DNA of 25,596 bases from a virus. Of this stretch, positions 12,038-19,606 are shown one piece after another. Below the pieces are notes generated by a model, which had not been told where the DNA came from, did no database searches, and saw nothing but the letters and a program-made list of their open reading frames with translations. The position numbers and the translations under genes are program-made. The stretch covers positions 1 through 25,596 of IMG/VR virus record IMGVR_UViG_3300028197_000139; one strand, written 5' to 3'. Numbering within the stretch: position 1 is the stretch's first letter; every line of letters begins with the position of its first letter.

Positions 12038-12720
12038 AAATTTGACTCCTTACATACTTCTTTTACAATTTCAACATCGGCATTGTTCTTTCTAAACTTC
12101 ATTGCCCAGTGTTGGGGATCTATAATTGTATATACAAATCCTAGTTGTTCATCACTAAACTTACTAAGCATACTCTTACCAGAGCTACAGTTTAATACAA
12201 GCCAAGGACTTACCTTACCATCTTTAATATCTCTAGTAACTCTATTTAAACTAGCATACTTAAAGTATCCGTTCCATGGAGCTTCTTGTTCATCACCCCA
12301 ATCCATTAATGTTTTAATACTACGTTCAAGTGCAGTTTCCATACCTTCTTTAAGTACTAGTTGTGTTGCATACTTCTCATATAACTCATCTCGACACCAA
12401 TGATCAAGTTTAACACCTGATGTAACAACATAGTTAATATACTTCTCAGGATATAGAGGACGCACATTATTAACAAAACTACCAAACTTAACAAATGCAT
12501 TATAGTAAGGACTCTTGCAAAAGTCCTCGTATGTTTTTTCTTTCTTTGCACCTGCACTTAGTTTATAAAATTGATTAAATGCATACAAGCCTAACGTTGC
12601 TGGCTTTTCACTACGTTGTAAATGTCTACGTTTTTGCTCACACATATGCACAGACAGAGTCTTTTCTCTAGTAAATCTTGATCCACAGTATTCACACTTA
12701 TATGGTTTAGATACTGACAT
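12034..12720 (-). CDS. Protein with an N-terminal TFIIIA-like zinc finger
   Basis: A 228-residue protein. The N-terminus has Cys9-X2-Cys12-X3-Phe16-X5-Leu22-X2-His25, the exact spacing of the first three ligands of a classic C2H2 finger; the fourth ligand would be Cys27 or His33, both unusual. A basic stretch follows (EQKRRHLQRSEK). The remaining 190 residues are helical, with no recognised fold. Binding to nucleic acid is likely from the finger; a regulatory or processing role is inference. I chose the ATG at 12720, which overlaps the upstream stop by 14 bp, over an earlier start that would overlap by 80 bp. Its stop overlaps the next ATG. Confidence 0.75.
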   Translation of the reverse strand: MSVSKPYKCEYCGSRFTREKTLSVHMCEQKRRHLQRSEKPATLGLYAFNQFYKLSAGAKKEKTYEDFCKSPYYNAFVKFGSFVNNVRPLYPEKYINYVVTSGVKLDHWCRDELYEKYATQLVLKEGMETALERSIKTLMDWGDEQEAPWNGYFKYASLNRVTRDIKDGKVSPWLVLNCSSGKSMLSKFSDEQLGFVYTIIDPQHWAMKFRKNNADVEIVKEVCKESNL

Positions 12721-13162
12721 CTTTTTTATCAATCCCGTGGTCTTGGGCAAGTCCAAGCAATTCTTTTTTTGTAGATATTCTAGCAAGTAGTTCTACCTCA
12801 TCTCGTTTCATGTTAGGAAATAACTTACTCAAAAACTTTGTTGCCTTAGAGTTATCTCCTGCTTTCTTTTTATATCCTATCCATTCGTGATATTCAATTT
12901 TATTTGTGTTACCGCTTAAACATAACAGTTGCCATAATAGTTTTTTATGTTTTTGTAGTGTAAAGAAGTGTTTGTTGTAGTACTCGTTTGTTTTAAATAC
13001 TGCAAGTTCTTGATTGTCCCTACTACCTTTTATACTAGATGTGTATCTGTTTAACAGATAAAAACTAACTTGTTTACGTTGTTCGTCTGTAAGTTCATCC
13101 CATACATCTTTAGCACCCATATCAATAGCACCAAGTATATCTTTTAATGGAAGTTTATTCAT
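12707..13162 (-). CDS. Conserved phage protein, possibly clamp-loader small subunit-like
   Basis: A 151-residue helical, Lys-rich protein. Its middle (NEYYNKHFFTLQKHKKLLWQ) and its C-terminal helices (DEVELLARISTKKELLGLAQ) are laid out somewhat like short gp62 proteins of T4-like cyanophages, which pair with gp44 to load the sliding clamp. I could not verify this and gp44 is not in the window, so treat it as a lead only. The ATG overlaps the FkbM gene stop by 8 bp. A sigma70-type promoter lies 35 bp upstream (13197-13225), which would give this gene a leader of about 28 nt. Confidence 0.7.
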   Translation of the reverse strand: MNKLPLKDILGAIDMGAKDVWDELTDEQRKQVSFYLLNRYTSSIKGSRDNQELAVFKTNEYYNKHFFTLQKHKKLLWQLLCLSGNTNKIEYHEWIGYKKKAGDNSKATKFLSKLFPNMKRDEVELLARISTKKELLGLAQDHGIDKKDVSI

Positions 13163-13595
13163 AATATGCTACCGTGCCGTTGTTGTATTCTATTATATTA
13201 TACTTGAGATTCTTCAAAAAGTCAACCACTAACTTATTGTTGTTAACTAGTATAACTGGTTTTGATTTAAGTATAGTTTGTATTGCACCTTTAAGTACTT
13301 GCAAGTCAAACTCTCCTGTGTTTATTTTTATAACGTCTACAGTAGTAAATCTAAATTCGTCTAATGTTTTTTGATCTATTACGTATTGCCTTGTTCCGTC
13401 TTTAATAATAACTTCTTTATTAAGGTCTCCTAAAGCATATGGAAACATTTTAATAGTATTAGGTATTAAAATATTTAGTACAGGGTTAGGTTCAAATGCA
13501 TACACTCTTGTAAACTTACTAACGTATTCTGTACAAGCATTACCGTCGCCAGCGCCTATGTCAATATACGTTCTAAAGTTCTTTACGTATTCCAT
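13155..13595 (-). CDS. Short FkbM-type methyltransferase
   Basis: A 146-residue SAM-dependent methyltransferase fragment or minimal form. The SAM-binding motif I is YIDIGAGDGNACTEYV (10-25), followed by VYAFEPNP (31-38). The FkbM signature region TTVDVIKINTGEFDLQVLKG stands where family members usually have DFIKIDVEGFELEVLKG; Asn and Thr replace the Asp and Glu of that motif. Usual family length is 200-280, so it is compact. FkbM enzymes often O-methylate sugars. It overlaps kdsB by 23 bp, which suggests a role with the Kdo genes, but this is inference. Confidence 0.75.
   Translation of the reverse strand: MEYVKNFRTYIDIGAGDGNACTEYVSKFTRVYAFEPNPVLNILIPNTIKMFPYALGDLNKEVIIKDGTRQYVIDQKTLDEFRFTTVDVIKINTGEFDLQVLKGAIQTILKSKPVILVNNNKLVVDFLKNLKYNIIEYNNGTVAYYE
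13197..13225 (-). promoter_or_regulatory. Internal sigma70-type promoter inside the FkbM gene
   Basis: On the minus strand TTGACT (13225-13220), a 17-bp spacer and TATAAT (13202-13197, immediately followed by a second overlapping TATAAT) are read through as codons of the FkbM gene. Expected +1 is near 13190, about 28 nt before the ATG at 13162. Unlike the other strong promoters here, it would not give a leaderless mRNA. Confidence 0.6.
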
Positions 13596-14271
13596 TTTTA
13601 TAATTCCATAGGTGTATATCTTCTTGTGTGTTTATTTCTACTCCGTTAAATTCTACTTTTGAACAACCAATCTGCCAACCTGCTTTTAACCATCTTAGTT
13701 GCTCTAACTTCTCAACTTGTTCTTCTACAGTTAAGTCTAATGTTCTATACCATTCCAAAGGATTACGTTTATATCCATAAACACCTAAGTGCCAATTGCC
13801 GTATCCTGTCATGCCTCTCCCAAACCATAATGCTTGATCTCCTGCTGTAACCATCTTAACTGAGTTAGGATCATTTTGTAGTTCTTCAGACATATCTGTC
13901 CACACAGTACTAATAGGATAATACTTTAGCCAGTGTACACAACGTTCAATCATTTGTACAGTTATGTCAGGCATATCGCCTTGTACATTTACAAACTGAT
14001 CATACTTGTCTAAGTAATCTTGACTTAATGCCCCGGCACATCTTTCAGTACCGTTCTCATATTCTGTATCTTCTATAAGGACTGTATATTGATCGTTAAC
14101 ACAATTAGCAACACGTACATCATCAGTTAACACATATACAGGTAGCTCTGACTTACGTGCCGCATCTGCTACACGTCTAATCATAGGTACACCATCTAGT
14201 TCAACTAATGGCTTGCCTGGATATCTTGTACTTGCATATCTAGCGGGTATAAGAATAGCTGTGGATTTCAT
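13573..14271 (-). CDS. kdsB: CMP-Kdo synthetase (3-deoxy-manno-octulosonate cytidylyltransferase)
   Basis: A 232-residue enzyme that activates Kdo with CTP to CMP-Kdo, the donor for Kdo transferases. Nucleotide-binding IPARYASTRYPGKPL is at 8-22, NGTERCAGA at 73-81 and NVQGDMP at 95-101 (usually NVQGDEP; Met replaces Glu while the metal-binding Asp stays). WHLGVYGYKRNPLEWY and VEKLEQLRWLKAGWQIG match the Kdo-binding and dimer parts. Cellular enzymes are about 245-250 residues. It overlaps kdsA by 32 bp, which strongly supports the Kdo assignment over other sugar-acid cytidylyltransferases. Confidence 0.92.
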   Translation of the reverse strand: MKSTAILIPARYASTRYPGKPLVELDGVPMIRRVADAARKSELPVYVLTDDVRVANCVNDQYTVLIEDTEYENGTERCAGALSQDYLDKYDQFVNVQGDMPDITVQMIERCVHWLKYYPISTVWTDMSEELQNDPNSVKMVTAGDQALWFGRGMTGYGNWHLGVYGYKRNPLEWYRTLDLTVEEQVEKLEQLRWLKAGWQIGCSKVEFNGVEINTQEDIHLWNYKNGIRKEL

Positions 14272-15031
14272 CTATAGTCCTTTCGAAATCATCTAAGTGT
14301 AGCATATTGGGTCCGTCACTGGGTGCATTGTCAGGATCAGTATGAACTTCTAAAAAGAAATTCCTAATCCCCAAAGCACTACCTGCCCTACATAAACCAG
14401 GAACGTAATTGCGATTGCCGCCGCTACTGCCTCCGAGACCGCCAGGTTTCTGTACGCTGTGGGTGGCATCAAGAACCACAGGGGTATCGTAATTACTAAG
14501 CATGTAGTCCAAGCCAGTAAAATCAACAACAAGGGTATTGTATCCAAAACTTGTTCCTCTCTCTGTTATCCAAACTTCTTTGGCACCTTCTGTCTTTGAC
14601 AGTATACCATTCATGTCCCAGGGTGCAAGGAACTGGCCTTTCTTTATATTTACTATCTTGTCTGTAGCACAAGCCGCCTGTAACAGATCTGTTTGCCTAC
14701 ATAAGAATGCTGGAATTTGTAATACATCTACTGCATCATTAAATTCTCTTACTATATGTGCAACCTGCACATAGTCATGTACATCAGTAAGTGTTTTAAT
14801 ACTTACGTTCATGTATTTTATTTTTTGTTTAATAGTAGCAAAGTCTGTTAATGTTTGTTCCATACCAACACCACGCTTACCTCCTAAGCTACTTCTATTA
14901 GCTTTGTCATAACTTGCTTTGAATATATATTCTGCACCATACTTATGACACACGTCTGCACAATGTTGTGCAATCTCTAAGCTATGTTCTAAACTTTCGT
15001 GTTGGCAAGGCCCAGCTATAATTTTAATCAT
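14240..15031 (-). CDS. kdsA: Kdo-8-phosphate synthase, metal-dependent class
   Basis: A 263-residue enzyme condensing phosphoenolpyruvate with arabinose-5-phosphate to Kdo-8-phosphate. Signatures include FKASYDKANRSS (37-48), DVLQIPAFLCRQTDLL (102-117), VNIKKGQFLAPWDM (127-140) and DATHSVQKPGG (188-198). Cys9 in AGPCQHES, His191, Glu228 and Asp239 match the metal ligands of class II enzymes such as that of Aquifex; metal-free enzymes like E. coli have Asn at the first site. I chose the ATG at 15031, overlapping the phosphoribosyltransferase stop (ATGA), over a GTG four codons earlier. KdsD and KdsC functions are not encoded nearby and would come from the host. Confidence 0.95.
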   Translation of the reverse strand: MIKIIAGPCQHESLEHSLEIAQHCADVCHKYGAEYIFKASYDKANRSSLGGKRGVGMEQTLTDFATIKQKIKYMNVSIKTLTDVHDYVQVAHIVREFNDAVDVLQIPAFLCRQTDLLQAACATDKIVNIKKGQFLAPWDMNGILSKTEGAKEVWITERGTSFGYNTLVVDFTGLDYMLSNYDTPVVLDATHSVQKPGGLGGSSGGNRNYVPGLCRAGSALGIRNFFLEVHTDPDNAPSDGPNMLHLDDFERTIDEIHSYSYTR

Positions 15032-15447
15032 GGCGTATTCCACGGCGGAGTTGGCATTGTAAATAGTGCTTTGGTGTGATAAGGGTTTACATTGCTAGGC
15101 TTTCTAGCAAACACTACCCAACGATATCCTTGACCCATAGACCACATTGGATATTCTTCTTTAATAAAATCTAACATACTTGTGCCTGTAGTAAACACAT
15201 CATCACAGATCATAATTTGATCTGTGTCGTTACCACTTGCATATTCATTCATTGCTTCTGCAAATTTGAGTCCACCTCTTGGAATACCAACTGCTTTATA
15301 AAAAGGTCGAGTTTGGTGATCCATAACCATTTTTGCTAGGCAACGCCATTCATCATCTGTAATAGCATCGCATTCTATCTTCCAACTCATAGGAATACCT
15401 GCATGACTAATAAAATCTAATTTCTGAAATAAATCAATATTGCTCAT
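15028..15447 (-). CDS. Phosphoribosyltransferase-fold protein
   Basis: A 139-residue type I PRTase-like protein. The PRPP-binding signature IMICDDVFTTGTSM is at 78-91, and GIPRGG at 54-59 fits the pyrophosphate loop region. The N-terminal hood resembles orotate- or xanthine-type enzymes but is short. The base substrate cannot be read from the sequence. Such proteins occur in T4-like marine phages and may act in nucleotide salvage. Its ATG overlaps the upstream stop and its stop overlaps kdsA (both ATGA). Confidence 0.85.
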   Translation of the reverse strand: MSNIDLFQKLDFISHAGIPMSWKIECDAITDDEWRCLAKMVMDHQTRPFYKAVGIPRGGLKFAEAMNEYASGNDTDQIMICDDVFTTGTSMLDFIKEEYPMWSMGQGYRWVVFARKPSNVNPYHTKALFTMPTPPWNTP

Positions 15448-15704
15448 TTACTATCCTTTACTACATGGAATATATCCATGAGTTTGTCTAATTGTTTTTT
15501 TACTGTAATATATTTTTCAGCTGACATCATAACTTCTTTCCAAGTATCGTAATCTACAATACCCATTTCTTTAGCTACTCCTTTTGAGTCTCCACCTATT
15601 ATCCATCTTGGTATTTTATTATGTGGTGGGTCACGATAACGAGCAAACACAACACCGTTGGCTCGCTCGTATATCAGTGCTTGATCGGGTATAAGATTAC
15701 CCAA
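15444..15704 (-). CDS. Conserved small phage protein, TTG start
   Basis: An 86-residue soluble protein. Its N-terminal half (ALIYERANGVVFARYRDPPH) is a short beta-type block I associate with T4-like cyanophage proteins of unknown function; the C-terminal half is helical and Lys-rich. The only usable start is TTG at 15704, with AAAGGG 9 nt before it, placed inside the stop region of the Lys/Ala-rich gene 6 bp upstream. No catalytic residues recognised. Its stop overlaps the phosphoribosyltransferase ATG. Confidence 0.7.
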   Translation of the reverse strand: MGNLIPDQALIYERANGVVFARYRDPPHNKIPRWIIGGDSKGVAKEMGIVDYDTWKEVMMSAEKYITVKKQLDKLMDIFHVVKDSK

Positions 15705-15709
15705 TCTAC

Positions 15710-15862
15710 TTAACCCTTTTTAGCTTTTATCTTACGAGGTGCTGGTTTTTTAGCTGTAGTCTTTTTAGCTGTAGTTTTCTTAGCTGGGGCTTTTTTAGCT
15801 TTTGGCTTTTCTACTACTTCATCCTTTTTACCTGTAAAGAAGTTTAAAATTTTTCTAAACAT
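15710..15862 (-). CDS. 50-residue Lys/Ala-rich histone-H1-like protein
   Basis: A short gene with a good Shine-Dalgarno (TAGGAGAACTT) before its ATG. After MFRKILNFFTGKKDEVVEKP, the product is made of KAKKAPAKKTTAKK-type repeats and ends RKIKAKKG. This composition is that of the C-terminal tails of histone H1 and of bacterial nucleoid proteins such as HctB-like or AlgP-like tails; it should bind DNA or RNA through charge. The coding DNA is a 15-nt tandem repeat. It lies between a cupin gene and the TTG-start gene in the uvsW unit. Packaging or genome compaction is a guess. Confidence 0.75.
   Translation of the reverse strand: MFRKILNFFTGKKDEVVEKPKAKKAPAKKTTAKKTTAKKPAPRKIKAKKG
15751..15810 (+). 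repeat. 15-bp tandem repeat in the Lys/Ala-rich gene
   Basis: Four units start with TAGCT at 15751, 15766, 15781 and 15796, each 15 bp (for example TAGCTGTAGTCTTTT). They encode five-residue AKKTT/AKKxP repeats on the minus strand. The first two units are nearly identical and the later two have diverged. Length change by slippage is expected. Confidence 0.8.
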
Positions 15863-15875
15863 AAGTTCTCCTATT

Positions 15876-16235
15876 TTATTTTTTTATTTTTGTTCCAACA
15901 GTTCTACGCACAATATCATTGTGGTTAAACTCGGCCCAATACAGTTCAAACGCAACTCCATCTTCGAGTCCTTCAAACTGGTGAACCTTACCCGGTTTAA
16001 CTTGGGTAAAGTCTCCTGCTTCTAGTATAGTCTCATCAACGAGACCATCTTGATCATCTTGCCAAACTCGAACAAGCATCTTGCCCGATTCAACAAAGAA
16101 TCCGTTCCACTTAAATTCATGTGCATGTTCACTACACTTGAATCCTGAATTAAATTCAATACGGTGAAATTCTAGTACACCGTTAGCATGGATCAATTCT
16201 GTTTGACCCCATACCTTTCCTGCTTTAATTCCCAT
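15876..16235 (-). CDS. Cupin-domain protein
   Basis: A 119-residue single-cupin protein. The first cupin motif is seen as CSEHAHEFKWNGFFVESG (34-51, with His37 and His39), and the second as PGKVHQFEGLEDG (81-93, with His85). These give a three-His metal site. Small cupins act as sugar epimerases, isomerases or dioxygenases, or as sensors; the substrate cannot be read here. A strong AAGGAGG lies 8 nt before the ATG, and the ATG overlaps the TGA of the membrane gene upstream. Confidence 0.85.
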   Translation of the reverse strand: MGIKAGKVWGQTELIHANGVLEFHRIEFNSGFKCSEHAHEFKWNGFFVESGKMLVRVWQDDQDGLVDETILEAGDFTQVKPGKVHQFEGLEDGVAFELYWAEFNHNDIVRRTVGTKIKK

Positions 16236-16399
16236 CAGTAATCCTCCTTAAGGTTATCTGGTATCATATATAGTTCTTGGTCCCAGTCTTGTATTTCCAT
16301 TGTATAGTAACTGTATACATTTTCTACTTCTGGTATATAGATAATAATAAATTGTGCAATAAGGATTATTGCTAATATTTTGATAGTATTATTTAACAT
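16235..16399 (-). CDS. 54-residue single-span membrane protein
   Basis: It starts with MLNNTIK, has one hydrophobic helix (ILAIILIAQFIIIYIP) and continues with an acidic, aromatic tail (MEIQDWDQELYMIP). The ATG directly follows the TAA of the upstream gene, and its TGA overlaps the cupin ATG, so translational coupling is likely. No family is recognised. It is one of at least four tiny membrane proteins in this window. Confidence 0.7.
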   Translation of the reverse strand: MLNNTIKILAIILIAQFIIIYIPEVENVYSYYTMEIQDWDQELYMIPDNLKEDY

Positions 16400-16906
16400 T
16401 TAAAATAACTCCCCGTACTTGACGATTTCTGTTTGACGTGTGACATCTTTAATAAAATATGCACACATTGGATTCTCGCCGGTAGTAAGCGGTACACTTA
16501 GTAATTGGCCATTTTTCATTTTTGGAAAATACCATTTAACATCATTATAAAAATTAGTTACCTTAACAGGAGCAAACTCAGGTTTGAAACTGGTTAACGG
16601 ATTAAAGATAAATGCTTCAAATCCTCTATCTCCAATACTTGTTAATGGTAAAACTTCTAAGTCGTTTCCGCTATCACTACATCCAACTGCCAGGTGCCAA
16701 TCAATAGGCATCTGTACTTCATATCCACCTATGTCCATAAGGATCGCAGGTGAACTAAAACTTTCTAAAAAGATTAAAGGTAAAAAGAAAAAATCTGGTA
16801 CATCGTTATCAGAATTGTCAAGCACACTGAAACGTATGTCTTCTTCAATTTGATCGGGTAACAGATTTAGATCTAATGTTTTGTTTTCTAAGGTCATTAT
16901 ATGCAT
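16400..16906 (-). CDS. Conserved protein next to uvsW, unknown function
   Basis: A 168-residue, largely beta protein. The segments YEVQMPIDWHLAVGCSDSG, RGFEAFIFNPLTSFKPEF and DVKWYFPKMKNGQLLSVPL follow a pattern I associate with an uncharacterised protein of T4-like cyanophages; no catalytic motif is visible. ATG 16906 lies 1 bp after the uvsW stop; a second ATG three codons on (16897) is also possible. It is probably expressed with uvsW. Confidence 0.8.
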   Translation of the reverse strand: MHIMTLENKTLDLNLLPDQIEEDIRFSVLDNSDNDVPDFFFLPLIFLESFSSPAILMDIGGYEVQMPIDWHLAVGCSDSGNDLEVLPLTSIGDRGFEAFIFNPLTSFKPEFAPVKVTNFYNDVKWYFPKMKNGQLLSVPLTTGENPMCAYFIKDVTRQTEIVKYGELF

Positions 16907-16907
16907 A

Positions 16908-18365
16908 TTAGTTCCAGTCTATTTTTTCGATTGTAAAAGGGTACTCTGCCTCTTTGTAGAATTTCTTACGTTGAGTCAAGTGTCGCTTTGCAAACTTACA
17001 TGAAGATGTAAGATCCCATATTTGTACAAAGTCTTTGTCTTTTGCCTTTCTTACGCCTCTACCAATTGATTGGATTACCCGAACAAAAGATTTTCCAGGT
17101 TCAATAAGTACAAGATTAAAGATCCTAGGTATATTAATACCCACTGCCGCAACTCCGTAGGTTGCAATAATAACTTCATTAGTACCTTCTTTAATCGTAT
17201 CATACGTTTCCTTGCGGTCTTTTAATTTAACATCGCCTTTAATGAACACAGAATCTTCTATGTGTTCTTGTAACATTTCGCCAGCACTAATTCTATCTAC
17301 AAGTATTAATGTGTTACCTGACTTCTTAATTGAGTTTAACATTTTGCCTATGTACGTTATCCTATCTTTGTTAGTAACAAGATATTTTAATTCTTCTTGG
17401 TAATTACTATGTGCAGGAATGTCAAGTAACTGACAAACGTTTACATGACATTGTGCAAGTACACCTCTATCTTGTAATTCTTTTGCTGTAATATTACCTG
17501 TAACAGGACCTAGACTTGCAAGTATACTTTGAAATTCAAACTGTTCTTTTGGTATTGTTCCTGTTAGTCCCCAACGTATTGGAGCATTACGCAAGTTACG
17601 TGTGAGTAAGTTTTTAAGCACTTCTGCTTTTGCTTGGTGTACTTCGTCAACAATAATTGTACTGACACCTTCTAAAAACTCGGCAAGACTCAATATGGCA
17701 GTACCGTCTTTATTTTTTTTATCTAGAATATTTAGACTTTGCCAAGTACAAATAGTATGAGTCTTGCCTAGTTCTTTCCTATCACCAAAATACACACCTA
17801 CATCTAAGCCACAGTTAATATAGTCTTCCTCAGTCTGCGTGACTAGACTTTTATTGGGAACCACTACCAGGCTACGCCCGTAAGTTTCTGTTAACTTGCT
17901 CAGTGTCGCAGTTATGATAGTCTTGCCTGCTCCAGTTGCAACTTCCTGCAAGGCCTGGGGGTTACTTAAGAAGTTATTGACTACCTCAACTTGATAGTCC
18001 CGCAACCGGATTGTTTCACCTTCAGCAGGATGTCCTTTGGGCCAACATGTGTCTTTCCAAAAGTCTTCAGCTACTGTAGGAAATTTAAAATCAATAGAAG
18101 CACGTCTATCTATTACATCTGTAATTTCAACGCCACTATCGATTAAGGTATTGACAATAGTATCAAGATGATTAACATATCCTGTACCGCCAATACCGAA
18201 GAAAGCTACCTTACCATCCCAACGCCCTAGTTTATACTGAGGCATATAACGAGCATAAGGTACCTCGAATTTTAATTTATTTGCTATCTTACGTCTGTAT
18301 TCAACCGGAAGTCCTTCAACCTTCATATTAACTTCATCTTCGATAATAATCTTACATGTTGTCAT
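16908..18365 (-). CDS. uvsW: UvsW-type SF2 DNA helicase
   Basis: A 485-residue superfamily 2 helicase (T4 UvsW is 502). UvsW unwinds R-loops and branched DNA and promotes fork regression, so it favours recombination-dependent late replication. An N-terminal DNA-binding part (1-115) precedes the Q-like motif LRDYQ (121-125). Motif I is ATGAGKT (143-149), motif II is DEVH (240-243), motif III is LTGT (267-270), motif V region IIATYGVAAVGINIP (399-413) and motif VI QSIGRGVRK (432-440). The ATG overlaps the TAA of the 411-residue gene. There is no strong own promoter, though a TTGACT-17-GATAAT lies about 50 bp upstream (18419-18447). Confidence 0.95.
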   Translation of the reverse strand: MTTCKIIIEDEVNMKVEGLPVEYRRKIANKLKFEVPYARYMPQYKLGRWDGKVAFFGIGGTGYVNHLDTIVNTLIDSGVEITDVIDRRASIDFKFPTVAEDFWKDTCWPKGHPAEGETIRLRDYQVEVVNNFLSNPQALQEVATGAGKTIITATLSKLTETYGRSLVVVPNKSLVTQTEEDYINCGLDVGVYFGDRKELGKTHTICTWQSLNILDKKNKDGTAILSLAEFLEGVSTIIVDEVHQAKAEVLKNLLTRNLRNAPIRWGLTGTIPKEQFEFQSILASLGPVTGNITAKELQDRGVLAQCHVNVCQLLDIPAHSNYQEELKYLVTNKDRITYIGKMLNSIKKSGNTLILVDRISAGEMLQEHIEDSVFIKGDVKLKDRKETYDTIKEGTNEVIIATYGVAAVGINIPRIFNLVLIEPGKSFVRVIQSIGRGVRKAKDKDFVQIWDLTSSCKFAKRHLTQRKKFYKEAEYPFTIEKIDWN

Positions 18366-19600
18366 TAAATAACTCCCGTCATCTTTCTTGTATTAGGATT
18401 ATAAAACTTTTGGAAAGTATTATCTTCGTAATACAGTTGAAAGTCAAATGTTTGTATGTACATGTTTACCTTTTGTAGTCTTCCTCCAAGTGAGTTTTTA
18501 AATGAAAAAACAGACGAAGGCTTCCAGTCACTTCTTAATAGTGGCTTAGGAAGTTTAATATTATTAATATACACTACTTTAGTATGTTTGTCAACCATAT
18601 TATTAAGTTTATTTTCTTTTACAAATGAATTAAAATTATCTCCTTTAGGACTATCTAATCTAAATAACACAGCCATTTCTTCTATAGGAATAATATTCTT
18701 AAATATAGAATGCATTAACACCAAATGATCATATGCGTCATCTTGTTCGCAAACTACTAGTAAAGGTAGTCTTTTTAGTTCTAGTAGTACATCAATAATA
18801 GCATTAAGATGATAAGTTTTTTTATCAACTACGATTATTTCGTCTTTACGATTAACAACTTTTTGTCCTAGAATACTTAGTTTTGAGATTGCTTTAGATA
18901 CATCTTCAAAATAATCTAAGCCATATAAAAATCTTCGATCGTAGTACAATGCTAAATTTTCTTCAACATCGCCTAGTGTTTCTTTTAGACTTGTTACTGC
19001 TAAGTTAGGAATATTACGTAATTCGTTATTATAAATTCCAGGAATAAAATTATCTTTATCGTTATCAATATCAACAAGTTGTTCGTATATCTCTAATATT
19101 TGCTCTTCAATAATAAATTTAGTTTCAAAACGTTTAGCTATCTTTACTAATCCAAAAAGAGTTTTAGTTGAATAGGGGAATGCATGAGTATTAGTATCTA
19201 ACTTTTGCTGTTCTATTCTTTGAAACCTACGTAACTCTTCAAGTCTATCTATAATTTTTTTACTAAACGGAAAACGCATTGTTAAAATAGTTTCACCAGT
19301 TTTATCTTTTGCTATTTTTAGTTCGTGAGTTCTATCAATTTGTCGTAGTGGATATTTTAAATTTTTAACACATTCATCTACGTCTACATCTCTAATATAT
19401 AATGCATGATAATAGGTTTCAGAAAGTAACTTTGACTTAACAAGTTCGTATTGTCTATCAGTTAGTGCAATGCCACGATCTAGTTGCCTAGCAATGCTAG
19501 ATAAAATCTTAACATCAGAATCTAGTATAGTAAACCATTTAACTGGATCACGTAATAGGTAGAGGAGGCAATCTTCACAAGTATTAATTTTAATAAACAT
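18365..19600 (-). CDS. 411-residue unknown protein coupled to uvsW
   Basis: Charged, Lys-rich and helical. Near residues 10-110 it is unlike anything I recognise. In the C-terminal 150 residues, LLELKRLPLLVVCEQDDAYD, then THTKVVYIN-like strands and a short Ser/Arg/Gly-rich stretch (FKNSLGGRLQKVNMYI) recall the order of a helicase C-terminal RecA lobe, but no Walker A, DEAD or motif VI is present. It may be a degenerate helicase-like partner for UvsW; this is a low-certainty inference. Promoter TTGACT-17-TATAAT lies 6 nt before the ATG with no SD, and the stop overlaps the uvsW ATG. It is the first gene of a unit of about 10 kb. Confidence 0.75.
   Translation of the reverse strand: MFIKINTCEDCLLYLLRDPVKWFTILDSDVKILSSIARQLDRGIALTDRQYELVKSKLLSETYYHALYIRDVDVDECVKNLKYPLRQIDRTHELKIAKDKTGETILTMRFPFSKKIIDRLEELRRFQRIEQQKLDTNTHAFPYSTKTLFGLVKIAKRFETKFIIEEQILEIYEQLVDIDNDKDNFIPGIYNNELRNIPNLAVTSLKETLGDVEENLALYYDRRFLYGLDYFEDVSKAISKLSILGQKVVNRKDEIIVVDKKTYHLNAIIDVLLELKRLPLLVVCEQDDAYDHLVLMHSIFKNIIPIEEMAVLFRLDSPKGDNFNSFVKENKLNNMVDKHTKVVYINNIKLPKPLLRSDWKPSSVFSFKNSLGGRLQKVNMYIQTFDFQLYYEDNTFQKFYNPNTRKMTGVI
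18419..18447 (-). promoter_or_regulatory. Weaker candidate promoter upstream of uvsW
   Basis: The minus strand has TTGACT (18447-18442), a 17-bp spacer and GATAAT (18424-18419), inside codons of the 411-residue gene. Expected +1 is about 45 nt before the uvsW ATG. One mismatch in each box makes it weaker than the other promoters listed. Confidence 0.35.
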
Positions 19601-19606
19601 ACGTAT

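Noticed and set aside
14350-14547. Hydrophobic minus-strand frame inside kdsA
   Set aside because: Membrane-like by chance; kdsA codons fully explain this DNA and no start signal is present.
15751-15810. CRISPR-like array
   Set aside because: Units are contiguous 15-bp coding repeats with no spacers.
18566-18594. TTGACA-17-TATATT on the minus strand
   Set aside because: Lies in the middle of the 411-residue gene with no gene start downstream within a useful distance.
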